48,567 nt of DNA, from positions 126,001 through 174,567 of the forward strand of contig NMRA01000061.1 of the NCBI GenBank assembly GCA_002633005.1, written 5' to 3'. The notes beneath the pieces are model-generated. The model was not told the origin of the DNA. It worked only from the letters and a program-made list of their open reading frames with translations, and did no database searches. The position numbers were made by a program, and so were the translations under genes. The DNA is from Phoronis australis (taxonomy: Eukaryota; Phoronida; Phoronidae). Of the stretch, positions 13,101-23,554 are shown piece by piece. How positions within the stretch are numbered: position 1 is the stretch's first letter; every line of letters begins with the position of its first letter.

Positions 13101-16100
13101 CAGTAAACCAAAACCTGGTCTATAAAAATATCAACACATTTGTGCGCTTTTGAAGAGTAGGATGGATGAAGAAAAATGCACATTTTTTGCGTTTGTGGAA
13201 ATGGCAATAATTTTGAATGGTTCCATGAACAATGTGTCATTTAGAAAGTTCACCATTGCTCAATACCTTCATAAACATTTTAAGCTCTAGTTCCGTGCTG
13301 TGTTCAAGTTGCTTCTTCTAGTCTGACGAAACCACGATTACACATCCAGTTGTGAAGTAACAGGCACTTACGCTGCCTTGTAAACTAAGTCTTGATCATT
13401 TATTACAGAATGGTTGGACTGAAAAACTGAAGACGGCTAAAAGATCTGATAAGGTTTGTTAACCTCCAGCATTTTAGTTGATATCAAATGTTCGACATTA
13501 AGTCTTTTAATTTATTAGTTGTTTTTTTGTTTAAATTCAAGCTTTGCTCATTTCGTTTTCTATGCATTGTAATTTTTATTTTTCTTCCTCAAGTTGTTTT
13601 TTTTTGTTTAAATTCAAGCTTTGCTCATTTCATTTTCAATACATTGTAATTTTTATTTTTCTTCCTCTTCTGCTGCTGATTTCACTGTTGATGTTTTCTG
13701 ATTAAATTACCTTTCATCTGTTCTGAATGAGAAAAAACGTGTGACTTGTAAAACAACATCTCGTACTAAACACCCGTGTTACCAGTTTAAGAATTAATTT
13801 CTTGTCTCATTTAATGTGCTCCCTTTCAAACTAAGCAACAACACAATCACTGATTGAATTTCTTTTTTATTTACTTTATTATGCATTGTAATTGATTTCT
13901 TTGTAATCACTTTCTGACAACTTTGATGTTTACCAAGATTATTTATCTCACATTATTTAAAGGGTTCAGTTACGGTTAGTACTTATGTCGCATGGATAGT
14001 CTTACCGTCATTGTAGCGTGTTCTATAACTACACTGTAACTCAACCTTCTAAGCACTCACCATTTCCTTGCACGGGTGTATTCAAAAGGTGGGTTGGGGG
14101 TCTTCCCTCCTCTGGCAGACAACAATGAATGTAGCGCATTCAGTGATGCTATGGCTGTATAGCCGAGTGGTTAGGCTGGTGGACTCTACCAAGGGCTATG
14201 GATTCAATCCTTGTAGTCACGTGCCCTGTATCAAGACGGTTAACCTACACTGCTATTAACATGATTAACGTGTACGAATGACTACCAGATATGAGTGGGA
14301 GGAAACTTTCGGTTGGCTGCATCCATTCCAACAGGAGTTGAAAGACTCTCATCTGCTCGTGCTACTGAAACTGGAGTCAATAGCTGTCTCATTAAGCCTT
14401 AATGGCTCATGGAGGATTTACTTTAAGATTCTATCCCTTGTTCTTAAGATTAGAAACGGTACCATATGATATAAAAGTTTCAAGCAACTCTCGTTAGGGG
14501 TTGATGTGTCAGTTTCCCCCCCGTTGCGATGTCTTGGATTCGCCTACGCACTGCCTTATGACATCATTGCTTGCCATGTCAGAATTTGCACAATGTGTCA
14601 ACTTTCATTAATTAGGGAGTTGTAATAGAGGTGTCTGGTCAATGGAAAAATTACTAACAATAAATGTGGAATGTGGTATGTGCTCTTAGCCCAGTGTGGT
14701 ATGGTTTGGTGAGTGAACAGGTTTCCTAAATATTACCCTTATCAACAGCAAAAACAAACCACATGTCTCACTTTTATGTTGATTTCTTGTCTGACTAAAG
14801 TTGTTACAAGAAATCATAGACGTGTTCGGCAACAAATCATGGTAGGTGGTGAATGGAAAACATGTAGAAATAGTTTGGTTACTGGTAAAAATTTGTTTTT
14901 GCAAACTTAGCTATGTTATATTCTACAGTATTTAATGCATGGTCCTACACCTATATTCTATTAGGACTCGAAACTAACTTTTGATTTGGACTACTTATCG
15001 ATCTGAAGAAGTGGTCACAGCCTTCCCCTTACTTAAATAGTGATTGCTGCATTTGGAAATAAGCGACATTTCGCCATTGCTTGATAGCAGGCTCAACAAG
15101 CGCATGGTCATGAGCAATAATGGACTACCCCTTCGGCCAAATCCAACAAACTTAAACAAATAGTTTTTGATTTGAGTAGAGAATCAAATGAGACCAATTA
15201 GAGGTAAGGGGTCTTAATCAAAAACTTGTTTCTTTGACGATGGAACGTGGGTTTATAGCAACTGTAATAATGCAGCCATACATTGCCAGTTTCAACTTAT
15301 CAGAAAGCACTCATTGAGAAGCTGAATTTTCTATGAGGTGAATGCTACTGATACAAAAGTCCACCTGAAGTGTTTGTATTGAAGCTGTTGTAGAGGTCAG
15401 GTGAACTACAAATGGAGTCTCTCACACCCCCACTGACTACTCGGGTTGTAAAAGCAAATAATCAAATGAAAGAGTTAATAACATGCTGCGTTAAAAACAC
15501 TGAAACTACTGGTGGTGGAACTACGTGACAATTCAGGTAGGGGAGACCAGGGCGAGTTGTACCACCTATTGACCTATAGATGGCGTCATCAGCCGTTGAT
15601 ATTTAGTCATCTGACTTAGAGGGTGACTCAACTTACCCTGGTCTTCCCTACTAACTTTATGGAAATTTTGTCTGGTGCTAAATATGAAATCAAAGTCTCA
15701 CTGAGTTAAAAGTCTAGCATAATTGATTTTGATTTATTTTTTGGTTGAAAATTGGTACAGTAATGTGGTCTTTTTCAAGGTGACGTTTCATATTTGCAAA
15801 AAGAGAATTTGCCTGATGCCATCTTAAATGAGTCGGGATCCTTTTTTACAGTGAGGTGCAAGTTTCAAAATGAGTCTGGCGCAGACCAGAGCCAATTATG
15901 TTGAGATTTGTCGTAGATTGATCAGGTTCTCTTCAAACTTTTGGTCCCCAGTTTGGTGAAAATAACATATGATATACATAAAACAAATGGTGTTCTTTGA
16001 TCCATGCACCAGACATCCACAATGTTGTGTTATTTGCCAAACTCAATCCGGCAGCTGGTAGCAAATAACTGGGAGTTATGAGCTTACACAATCTTCTTGT

Positions 16101-19100
16101 ATTCTCCTACGTTCAAAAACTGTGATGGGATTTTTACTGAGTGGAACCAATGGCCATGCGCATTTCAACCTGTTTGACTGGCTAAAACCAAAAATCGAAT
16201 AAGCCATTTACTCTGATAAAATCAGTCTTGTAGTATTCCTTACCATGAAAGAATACTGTTTCTGTTACCAGCAAGAACGTCGAAACCATCAGCGACTCAA
16301 AAAACGCTTCAAAGTTTACTGGAGCTGACCAAATTTGGCGCATGTACGCATTGTCTGAGTTTAGTTGCTGGCTCAGACTACAATTCAAGATCAGATGAGC
16401 GTGGTAATGCTCTTCTAAAGTGCTTTGATTAAGAATCCAAAATTGACTGCTAAACACGGGCGAAATTCATTTTTAGGATAACAAACAGAGCATAAAACAT
16501 AGTAACCGAAAGTTTCATCGGAATCCGACCAGCCATTTCTGAGGTATGATGTTCGCAGTTAGCCAAATTTGGACATTTCTCTAGGGTCCTACATAATCTT
16601 AAATGTGGTATTTTTGTGACCATAACACCACACCAATTCCGAATATTTTCCCTTCTCATTCTTTGCATGCAAATCAGTCGAGGGCTCTCGGTAGTTGGCA
16701 TATTTTAGCTAATCGCAAAAAGTGCTTTAATGTCTAGATCTTTTTGTTGGCTACTACTAGAACACCTTAAGAACAGAATAACAAAATCTGCATGTGTTAG
16801 AATTTAGTCATCTTCACTCACGAATACTGTGATGAAATCTTAAACCTGGCACTGCATAATGTCGGTTCTTGGCTGTACGCCGGTACTAACTCACTGACTA
16901 TTTCCTCTCGACTGTTTATCATTTAAAAATGTTTACAACGTGTTTCTTTACAGAAAATGTCACCATGTCCGATTTCTGATTTTAAAAGCCAGTTTGTTTT
17001 CTAAATAGTGTGTGTTGAAGGAAATGCCAAGTTAAATTGAGCTCCACCCTAGTTTCTTGCGGTTTTGAAATGGGTTCATTTGAAACACCTTGCTTGGAGT
17101 GTAAGGTCTGTTCAATTAAAGGTTGTGCCTTTGAACTGTTGGCTATTTGTTATTTTGACATCTCTCCTCACAGAAAATGTCAGTAAGGTTGATAACTTGT
17201 TTTGATTACCTAAGTTTGTTAAATGATATGTCACGTTTGTAGCTCTATATGGCCTTCACATGGTAAACTGGAACAAATGTGTTTTTAATTCGTGAAAGAG
17301 CCTTTATTTAAAACATGTAGCAAGGAATGTTGGTTCCTCTTTTCTTGTAGTTAAGCCATGTATGAAAAGGTCACAGGTGCTAGAAGAGCGAATAGAACTT
17401 AGGATATGATGATATTAATTTGTTTTGGAAACATTGTCGTATGATTTTGAAACTGGAAAACGATGCCAGGAGTTGAAAAGTAGATGTAGGGAAATGTCGG
17501 GGGATATTTGGCGAATGATTAACTAATTTGAAAGAATAGCGATTGTCTCAACCTTATTATTTTGGGGGCTAGTCTGTCTTGCGCGTATGTTATCAGCCCG
17601 CACTTTTTTGCTTTTATTATTTGTTGATATCTGCTTCATGTGAACGATAACCGTTAACTGGATCAAATTTTGTATGCCTTATAACCCTGGGACAGTGAAG
17701 CGGTGATGTAACTTGTTCATGTTCAAGAACAATTGTGGTTCATTGTATCCTGCTTACCTGTCAGTCACTGGCTAAATGCAGACAACAAATTTGTTGTCCT
17801 TCGGTCTTTTTAATAAAATATTAAAAATTCGAATACACGGAAGAAAACTGAAAAAAATAAGTTAAACTTAATCTAAAAATAAGTTAAACTTAATCTAAAA
17901 ATAAGTTAAACTTAATCTAAAAATAAGTTAAACTTAATCTAAAATTAAGTTAAAGTTAATCAGAGGTTATACTGACTGTGGTGGTTAAGGTGATAGATAA
18001 GATGATCATATTTTAGATTTTACTGGCACACTCTTCATTGAAGTAGTGTTTGGTGATTGTTACTAGAAGCATTTGTAATCCGAGTACCGAGCAATAAATT
18101 CAGTCTGATCTTGTTATAACTGTAAATGGCCTTAATCAAATGTTTTTGTTAGAGATACGGTTCTGGTTTATTAACCCTTTAATTTAAGAGTTTGGCTCTG
18201 TCAAATTTGTGTTAGCTGCAATGTTGATTTCAAAATCGCATTCCTACGACTTTCTTTCATCCGACTAACCAAACACTCTTTGATAAAGTACTCAATTGCC
18301 TGTTTAATTTTGAAGGTTTTATAAAATTCTACAATAGGATAAAAATGTCTTTCAAATTTCCTGACAATCAGACGACACCTTAACACAGTTTTGTTAACTT
18401 TCTTTTTTTATGGACGAAGTTCAACGTCTTTTTAACATGTAAAAGACAATCCACTGGAAAATTGGTGTAACTAGAAATCTTTTCAAGATTTTGCTTGACC
18501 CTGGAAAATTCCAACTTTAGCTAACTACTTAATGAGATAATCATATCTCAGAAGTAGCCTATCAAATTCAAATGAAACTTTCTGATACTATGTTTTGTAC
18601 ATTGTTTTCTAAACAGCTTCAGTAATTGTCTATAAAACTAAAATTTAACTCAGCAAAAGTTTATTATATTTTTTAATAGCTGAAATTCCGTAGAATTTGA
18701 TCTTTATACCAGGCTGCCACTGATGAGGTCACGTGACTTTGCTTTTTAAGAAATTTAGCAAAAAGGAAAAGTACATTCGTAGCAAAACAACAGGATCAAT
18801 AACACGACCAAATTCCGTATGATGTAAATGTTGAAGATGAAATCTCAAAAGTGCTGTTACAGTTCTCTGAATTATCCGTTTTGTTTTGATCAATCTATGC
18901 AACTTTATTTTTACATAAAAGTTGATAGCCCCTACTAACAGTGTTTTAGAGAGCAGTGTGAAAATCAAGGCATTTGAGAGTTTTATGCCAATCTGACCAG
19001 CCGTTTCTGAGATCTGATGTTGGCCAAATTATGTTGGCCAAATTTGGACATTTTTCTAGGGTCTTACATAAACTCAAAAATTGGATTTTTGTAAAGACAC

Positions 19101-21020
19101 GGCAGTTGGTTTCGAGGAAAAATATTAGAAAACTGTATATCAGCGCTTTTGAGATTTGATCTGGAACATTTATATTAAAAGAAAGTTGGTCGTGTTTTTA
19201 TAGTGTTGTTTTGCTGGGAATGTATCCTACGTTTTTGCTTAATTTTACTAGAAAGACATGGTCACATGACCCATTTAATGGGTGATTGGTGTAAAGTCAA
19301 ATGACACGTGACAATCGCAATTAAAACCATTTTATGCTGCCGTCGTGGAAGGACTTTCTCTTAGTATGGGATTAGGCACCAGTATTATAATAGATGTCTG
19401 TCCTAATTAAGTCACAAAATAGTTTCCATGAAAACCAATGCGACTACCTAATGAATGTTCTGTTGAGTTTCTTATTAGCAAAAAGAGGTTAATTGACCGG
19501 GATCTGTTTATATCAAGATAGCCAAGTATGCTTGTCTGCGGTTTTCAAGACAGTCTTTCCGGTTCATGTTGGATGATATTTTTAAATATCATCTTTGTTA
19601 AAACGTATTTTAGCATTTACCATTTCGGTTAAAACCAATTTTCAGGTGATGCCCCATATCTTACAAAACTAATTATTAACAATCAGTTGAACTTCATCGA
19701 TTTTGACGAATTGTTTGTAAAATAGCTAATGTATATGTGCATATATGTATATATATGTAATTGCAATTTCCCTGTTCTAATGATACGTTTCGAGATGGTT
19801 GAATTGAAACATTGTGTTAGAAACAAACCTAAACTGTATCTTCAATCAATAGGATATATGACGTGACTAATCCCAGTGTTCACAATTGTTAATTTCACAG
19901 AGAGACGTTGAATATCTCAAAGAACTGTTCCGTCAAACCTTCATGGAGTATGTCTACCCGCTGCTACATTGTTCCAGCATCCCCCCTGCAGTTGTTGGGG
20001 ATGCCGAGAATGAAAGGGTGAGGTTCACTGTTTTAAGTCAGTCGCCAGGTGGCAAGACCGTCTCATCCACAAGACAGTTCCCCTGGAACTACCAAACAAC
20101 ATGTAGAAATCAACGACATTTCGTGTGCCGCTCAAAAAGAAGATAAGACAGTTTGAGATGGTTTGCCGTGGCACATCCGTGGCAAATTAGAGTGGCATTA
20201 ACTCACCTTATTTTAGATTTAAATTTTTTTCTGACCAAAGCAGAAATCAAAGCTAAATAAAATTGCCATTGAACTACATACGAATGGTAGTGAAGTAGCT
20301 TGGCTTTATTTATGAATCCAGAATGTGCGCAAGCTCCCTACAAGTCCCACGCACGGCAGTTTGGAAATCATAGTTTGAGCTCACGTGTTGTGGTTGAATC
20401 CTTTGCTTTTTGATTCTTTGATAAGAGGAGTTTTCGTGCTAAATAACAGTAGTAAACAAAACTTAAATGTGATGAGACAAAATACGGTTAATTCTGTTAA
20501 CAACAAAGATTACTGGTAATAACTATTAGGGCAGCAAAATTCTAATTTCAGATTGGCTTAGGCAAGGTTTACTAACTTAACATTCTCGAACACGAGCGAA
20601 GACTACTCTGAGGATATATTCGGCTTCCCCCCAGCGGTCATGACGGGGAATTCCCGGCCATTTTGTGTGAATACTTTTGGCTTGTGCTATAGTGCTGTGT
20701 GGGACTTTATGAAGGATTTCAAATTTGTGGGATTATCTTGAATTCTAGTGAAATCATGGAAAAAACGGAGATTATGAATTGGCCAGCGAAAAACACCTGT
20801 ACAGGTAACTGTTGTATTTAGTGGAGTGAAATCGAGGATTTGCTAAAAAATACTCTCATCTTAACAGGTCCGAAAAGAAGAAATTTCCAAGATCATGGCA
20901 AAGAAAACACAAGCCCAGTCTATTGTGGCCGCCCTTCTTTCACAAGACATTGTATTTCAACCGTTTGAAGTGAAGGAGCTGTCGTTTGACCCTATAGGAC
21001 CTTACTGTAACAATGGGTAG
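1024..21020 (+). CDS. NPHP1: Nephrocystin-1 (NPHP1), 13 C-terminal coding exons, 5' incomplete
   Basis: Nephrocystin-1 is a scaffold of the ciliary transition zone and of cell junctions; it binds NPHP4 and other nephrocystins. Seen here: 13 exons (1024-1109, 1623-1802, 2340-2415, 3324-3376, 4158-4229, 5705-5809, 6398-6480, 7575-7651, 10197-10296, 11410-11596, 13409-13453, 19901-20017, 20868-21020) with GT-AG borders and matching phases. They total 1334 nt and give 444 residues plus TAG. Recognition rests on recalled family landmarks in order: FRPSTL, RTWTF, FIRSN, GILFEL, ELSCGW, GGTPYEKG, EVDPSISRR, MDALR, YVYPLLH. All belong to the C-terminal nephrocystin homology region. The vertebrate protein is about 730 residues, so roughly the first 250-300 residues (coiled coil, SH3, acidic stretch) lie upstream of the window. 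The first exon enters with one codon base supplied by an exon outside the window. No frameshift or missing block is seen, so the gene looks functional. Confidence 0.93.
1623..1802 (+). CDS. NPHP1: NPHP1 exon b, start of the conserved C-terminal region
   Basis: Sixty codons, phase 0 at both ends, acceptor tacctgcag and donor AAG|gtacta. It contains GAVPSGFRPSTL followed by a YRDLFF stretch, both landmarks of the nephrocystin-1 C-terminal region. The exon is GC-richer than the flanking introns. Confidence 0.9.
2340..2415 (+). CDS. NPHP1: NPHP1 exon c
   Basis: Acceptor tgtgttcag, donor GCAG|gtacag, phase 0 to phase 1. It encodes IRSRPVRVQKVIQLVNC then RQIPLAAA. The R-P-x-R-V-Q core is shared with vertebrate nephrocystin-1. 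The split codon is completed to Gly in the next exon. Confidence 0.85.
3324..3376 (+). CDS. NPHP1: NPHP1 exon d
   Basis: Small 53-nt exon, acceptor catgtttcag, donor CAT|gtaagt (consensus). It encodes GVDVLSRYVRICLFDGSH, matching the LSR...LCLFDG stretch of the family. Phase 1 to phase 0. Confidence 0.9.
4158..4229 (+). CDS. NPHP1: NPHP1 exon e
   Basis: Twenty-four codons, phase 0 at both ends, acceptor ttttaacag, donor AAG|gtaggc. It encodes VLSNIQVVRAMADKDQ then RTWTFTAK. The SNI-x-x-VRA and TWTF motifs are conserved in nephrocystin-1. Confidence 0.92.
5705..5809 (+). CDS. NPHP1: NPHP1 exon f
   Basis: Thirty-five codons, phase 0 at both ends, acceptor ctttgttttag, donor ACC|gtaagt. It carries FIRSN and VGILFELSLIYERT, among the strongest family landmarks. 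It joins exon e without missing residues compared with vertebrate orthologues. Confidence 0.93.
6398..6480 (+). CDS. NPHP1: NPHP1 exon g
   Basis: Acceptor tttgtttgcag, donor AACAA|gtaatt, phase 0 to phase 2. It encodes KTKEKSELSCGWTLLPLF then a G-x-PLAN stretch. ELSCGW is diagnostic. Confidence 0.93.
7575..7651 (+). CDS. NPHP1: NPHP1 exon h
   Basis: Acceptor tatatttttag, donor CGAG|gtgagt, phase 2 to phase 1. It encodes TYDQILHGGTPYEKGVEVDP then SISRR. This is close to identical to the vertebrate block and is the best single identifier of the gene. Confidence 0.95.
9465..9526 (+). repeat. Imperfect 20-22 bp tandem repeat, 3 copies
   Basis: Three diverged units of the type TTTGAAAAGCTCTAAGCCAT in the intron between NPHP1 exons h and i. 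Confidence 0.55.
9664..9756 (+). repeat. Dispersed repeat family R1, copy 1
   Basis: About 90 bp with the core AGCCGTTCCTGAGATATGAT and a distal GGGGTCCTACATAACCTTAA. It recurs in the same orientation at 16,512-16,602 and 18,980-19,080. The family is not identified. Confidence 0.6.
10197..10296 (+). CDS. NPHP1: NPHP1 exon i
   Basis: Acceptor ttgtttacag, donor CTGGA|gtaagt, phase 1 to phase 2. It encodes VSTNPIKSLISRNKQPRM then SIKVSAPSREQKEQL. It sits where vertebrates have the basic R-rich K-L-R-S-L block. It lies 2.5 kb from the previous exon. Confidence 0.88.
11410..11596 (+). CDS. NPHP1: NPHP1 exon j (largest in window)
   Basis: Acceptor ctatttctgcag, donor CGT|gtgagt, phase 2 to phase 0. 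It has 62 full codons including TLPDVLVGSMCYLPALSFYR, a D-T-LL-R-D-R stretch, STEVIPSPFLAWFP and HDLMDALR. The aligned vertebrate block has LLPETLIGNMC and DVMDALR. GC content is well above the introns. Confidence 0.94.
12440..12812. mobile_element. 373-bp TA-flanked MITE, Tc1/mariner type
   Basis: Terminal inverted repeats CAGGGTGTCCCAAAAA (left) and TTTTTGGGACACCCTG (right). The flanking TA dinucleotides at 12,438-12,439 and 12,813-12,814 are a TA target duplication. This arrangement is typical of non-autonomous Tc1/mariner elements. No transposase motif is recognisable inside. It lies in the intron between NPHP1 exons j and k. Confidence 0.8.
13409..13453 (+). CDS. NPHP1: NPHP1 exon k (15 codons)
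   Basis: Acceptor atttattacag, donor AAG|gtttgt, phase 0 at both ends. It encodes NGWTEKLKTAKRSDK, the short basic stretch following MDALR. The longest intron of the window (6.4 kb) follows. Confidence 0.85.
13517..13668 (+). repeat. Tandem duplication of a 75-bp intronic segment
   Basis: Two adjacent copies (13,517-13,591 and 13,592-13,668) that begin AGTTGTTTTTTT, share AAATTCAAGCTTTGCTCATT, and end in TTCTTCCTC. They differ by a few substitutions and T-run length. They lie just downstream of NPHP1 exon k. Confidence 0.85.
14153..14230 (+). repeat. tRNA-derived SINE head (Ser/Leu-like)
   Basis: Has an A-box-like TAGCCGAGTGG (from 14,160) and a B-box-like GGATTCAATCC (14,200-14,210), spaced and ordered as in RNA polymerase III tRNA promoters. 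The A box resembles class II (Ser/Leu) tRNAs. The acceptor arms do not pair and the anticodon arm is eroded, so it is not a working tRNA. The SINE body probably continues to about 14,460, but no tail is clear. Confidence 0.55.
15540..15648. mobile_element. 109-bp TA-flanked mini-MITE, pogo-like ends
   Basis: The left end GGGGAGACCAGGGCGAGTTG is matched by an inverted right end (CTGGTCTTCCC), with flanking TA at 15,538-15,539 and 15,649-15,650. The ends resemble the GGGGAGAGTGGGGTAAAAC ends of the larger element at 39,444-41,156, so it is likely a tiny internal-deletion derivative of a related family. Confidence 0.65.
16512..16602 (+). repeat. Dispersed repeat family R1, copy 2
   Basis: Shares the AGCCATTTCTGAGGTATGAT core and the distal TAGGGTCCTACATAATCTTA with copies 1 and 3. 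It is closer to copy 3, sharing the CCAAATTTGGACATTT stretch. Confidence 0.6.
17853..17961 (+). repeat. 22-bp minisatellite, 5 copies
   Basis: Four perfect units and one variant unit of AAAAATAAGTTAAACTTAAT followed by CT. Each unit contains the partial palindrome AAGTTAAACTT. It lies in the 6.4-kb intron before NPHP1 exon l. Confidence 0.92.
18980..19080 (+). repeat. Dispersed repeat family R1, copy 3
   Basis: Same core (AGCCGTTTCTGAGATCTGAT) and distal block. It carries an internal duplication of GTTGGCCAAATT, absent in the other copies. Confidence 0.6.
19901..20017 (+). CDS. NPHP1: NPHP1 exon l
   Basis: Acceptor ttaatttcacag, donor AAAGG|gtgagg, phase 0 at both ends, 39 codons. It encodes RDVEYLKELFRQTFMEYVYP, LLHCSS and a proline-containing tail. 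It matches the vertebrate block with YHDCVLPLLHS. Reading past the donor gives a further open stretch to about 20,146, which I take as read-through into the intron. Confidence 0.9.
20868..21020 (+). CDS. NPHP1: NPHP1 terminal exon with stop codon
   Basis: Acceptor tcttaacag; 50 codons and TAG at 21,018-21,020. It encodes a basic K-rich helix, IVAALLSQDIVFQPFEVKEL and SFDPIGPYCNNG. The pattern ALLS...PFD-L matches the vertebrate C-terminus, and this copy ends slightly differently. The UTR continues into the next interval. Confidence 0.88.
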   Translation, partial: VRKEEISKIMAKKTQAQSIVAALLSQDIVFQPFEVKELSFDPIGPYCNNG

Positions 21021-22314
21021 AAGTGCAATCTGTCATCTAACATTCTCATGGAAAGCTATCTCTTGAACGGCTGTGGAGTCGCGATGTTGTTTGGCGTTGT
21101 TTTGGCTGACGTTCTACAATCTGTCTTCAGGGCAAAGTTGTCAAGAAAGAATTAAATTTTTTCGCCAGGCATTTTAAAATAAGAATTGTTTGACAAATGT
21201 CATACGTTTGACTAATATTTTCATCTCAGATTTAAACAAAGAGAACTACATGAAAACCTTGTCTCATTACACACAATACAAGGTTCCGATTTCTTGGTAG
21301 GCATTCAGTTCTCATTGAGAGCTTTCATGCTCCTGATAGTATTTGTCTGGTCATTATTTGTCCATTTGTATATACATTCATCACTTATTATTGGCATTTA
21401 TCTTGTAGCCATGGTTATCGTTGCAAGTGCAAAAGTAAACCTGATTTTAGAAAATAAACGTTACTTCCTGTTATATGTAATTCTGTGTATCATACAGGGG
21501 GCAACGAATGTCGGGTCAGTGTCGGGTGGCAAAAGCTTTCTAAGTTTAACTACAAAAGCATGTCTGGGATTTTTAAAGTCTTAGCTGTCCAAAAAGACTT
21601 CAGTCTTTATTTTTAACAATGCACTTTTCGGGAACTCTTTTTAGTCAAAAGTTAACCTAAAGAAAATAAACAAAACGGAATTTGCAAGTTTCATTCGAAA
21701 AAAGCCGTGCTTGTGGAACTTACGGTGGCCTCCTTGAAAAATCTAAGATTTTTTAAGAGAATGCGAATATCTGGGCATTATTTTGTGCTCATTATAAGAG
21801 TTTTGGATCATTAAGGATTTTAAATTTTCATTTTTGGTTTTTTATCCCATACACGTTGAGTCAGTCGAGTGCTATAGTGTGATATTTTTTCCGTATTCAC
21901 TTTTCGCACAACTTCAATAGTCCATGTCGACTCGACGTCTTTAGCCGGTTCAATCATCAAGCTCGGGGAGGGGGCTCGAATTCTTGACGTCGTGGACCTT
22001 TTGCTAACAAAACAACGGGCGGTCTATAAATTAAAGAAAAAAAAACGGAAGCACCACTGTGATGTGCGCGTTTGCGCTTATTTAGTGGACTTTTGTCCCA
22101 TTTTCTCTGACTTTTTGTCGCTCAGGGGCGGACCTGTTTTTGCCCACTTCGCCAAATTGGCCCCCCCCCCCCTGGGTGCGTGCGTGCAAGCTACCTTTCA
22201 CGTTGTTGGTTTTCTTTGTGATGTGTCAATTGGAAGTGCTGTTCGGTGGTAAACGGCTTAGCTATGGTCTATGGCGGGATTTTATGAGAAACGCTGAACC
22301 GAACGGAAGCAGGG
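21021..22314 (+). other. NPHP1 3' UTR and downstream flank
   Basis: No coding signal recognised. Candidate polyadenylation signals on the + strand are ATTAAA at 21,151-21,156 and AATAAA at 21,453-21,458 and 21,665-21,670; which is used cannot be told. From about 21,900 the sequence becomes GC-richer with C-runs (22,161-22,173). Confidence 0.4.
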
Positions 22315-22343
22315 NNNNNNNNGGGGGGGGGGGGGGGGGGGGG
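22315..22343. other. Assembly gap (8 N) followed by a 21-base G run
   Basis: Eight undetermined bases at 22,315-22,322 followed directly by G only, up to 22,343. The run length is likely unreliable. The open frames crossing it should not be trusted. Confidence 0.9.
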
Positions 22344-23400
22344 TCACTTAAATTAACAAGGACAAGTTGCCGCGCGGGCACTAGTCGGATGTAACGGACC
22401 CAAATTTAGAGAGCCAGTTCCATCCACTAAATGAAGGCCGTTATTCAGCGATTAGTGCCGGTACCCGTAGGCGCCGCTGTTCCAAAAACTACATGGGTAG
22501 GTGGTACTTTGTCAACAAATTTTGTGGGGCCCAATAGCCCCATAGATTTCTAATTTTTTAGTTGTAAAAGGCCTACTGCTTTGGCCTCAGACCTCGAAAA
22601 GCGCTATGCCGGTCGTCCCACAGAAATCCTACCTTGCAAAAAGGGGTGGGAATTGACTTGCCTGGTTCCTGTAATGGGGGTCTCTCAACAATTTTTGGTA
22701 CATGTATGTAAGCACCTTGTCAATGTGAGGGGGAACGCAATTTGATGAAGTGCAGCAAACATTGGATTCTGTATATAACATGGTAGCATTGGTGTAGTAA
22801 CTTATCTAAACAATCTGGTGCGTATGTTACAAGGGGAAATGTTTGCAGCAACACTTGTAGGGTGAGCAAACCAAAATGACTACTTCGTCAGAAACTCGAA
22901 AATGATTCCAAATGATAGATTTTGACTTGCCAGTTGCAACAGGATGCTCTGAATATGGCAAAATTTATCATTTTTGTAGGGCTTCGCTTAACCTTGAAAA
23001 CTGAATTTATTCTTGACCTGTCCAAATGGAGGTAGGCCCTATCCCACATTGAGGGAATTGGTCATGTCTTGAAGCCGGTAGGCATGATGAAAACGATAAG
23101 TAGGCATCCAAAACAAACGCACCTTCAGTGTTACAGGGATCATGGGTGCACTCTGCAGTTAAAAAGCTTGAAGTTGTGTGAATTTGGCTTTATTCTCCAT
23201 CTAGTATTCTCTGAAAGCAAGATGGTGCTAAGTGATTAGAAACATCAACGGATGTAGTTTTCATTTATTTACAGTTTTTAGTGCACCCCTCAAGTTTTTG
23301 GTTGTATAAATCTGAAGAAGGTATTTAAGGTTATACGTTGGATATTATAATTTCGTGCTGAATCATAAATATTAAAAATGTGAATAACTTGTTACTGTTC
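22344..23400. other. Non-coding interval, nothing recognised
   Basis: About 1.05 kb without a convincing reading frame, terminal repeats or tandem structure. Composition is mixed, with GC-richer stretches near 22,440-22,640. Confidence 0.4.
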
Positions 23401-23460
23401 TTTTGATTGTTCTTCTTTTGATCGTTCTTGTTTTGATTGTTCTTGTTTTGATTGTTCTTG
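23401..23460 (+). repeat. 15-bp minisatellite, 4 copies
   Basis: Four units of TTTTGATTGTTCTTG with two substitutions; a partial unit flanks each side. Confidence 0.9.
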
Positions 23461-23554
23461 TTTTACTCGATCCTAATAGAGTAAACACATTTGTTTTGTT
23501 TTTGTTAGTGTTATTGCCCAGTTCATATGCAAATTGTTATTGACTGATCCTTCT

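Noticed and set aside
14153-14230. A functional tRNA gene
   Set aside because: A and B boxes are present, but the acceptor stem does not pair and the anticodon arm is not formed.
19901-20146. NPHP1 exon l extended to the stop at 20,146
   Set aside because: A consensus donor at 20,018 and a phase-matched final exon at 20,868 with family-like sequence make splicing more likely; the extension is lineage-unlike.
22140-22394. Open frame crossing the N gap and G run
   Set aside because: Depends on undetermined bases and a homopolymer of uncertain length.
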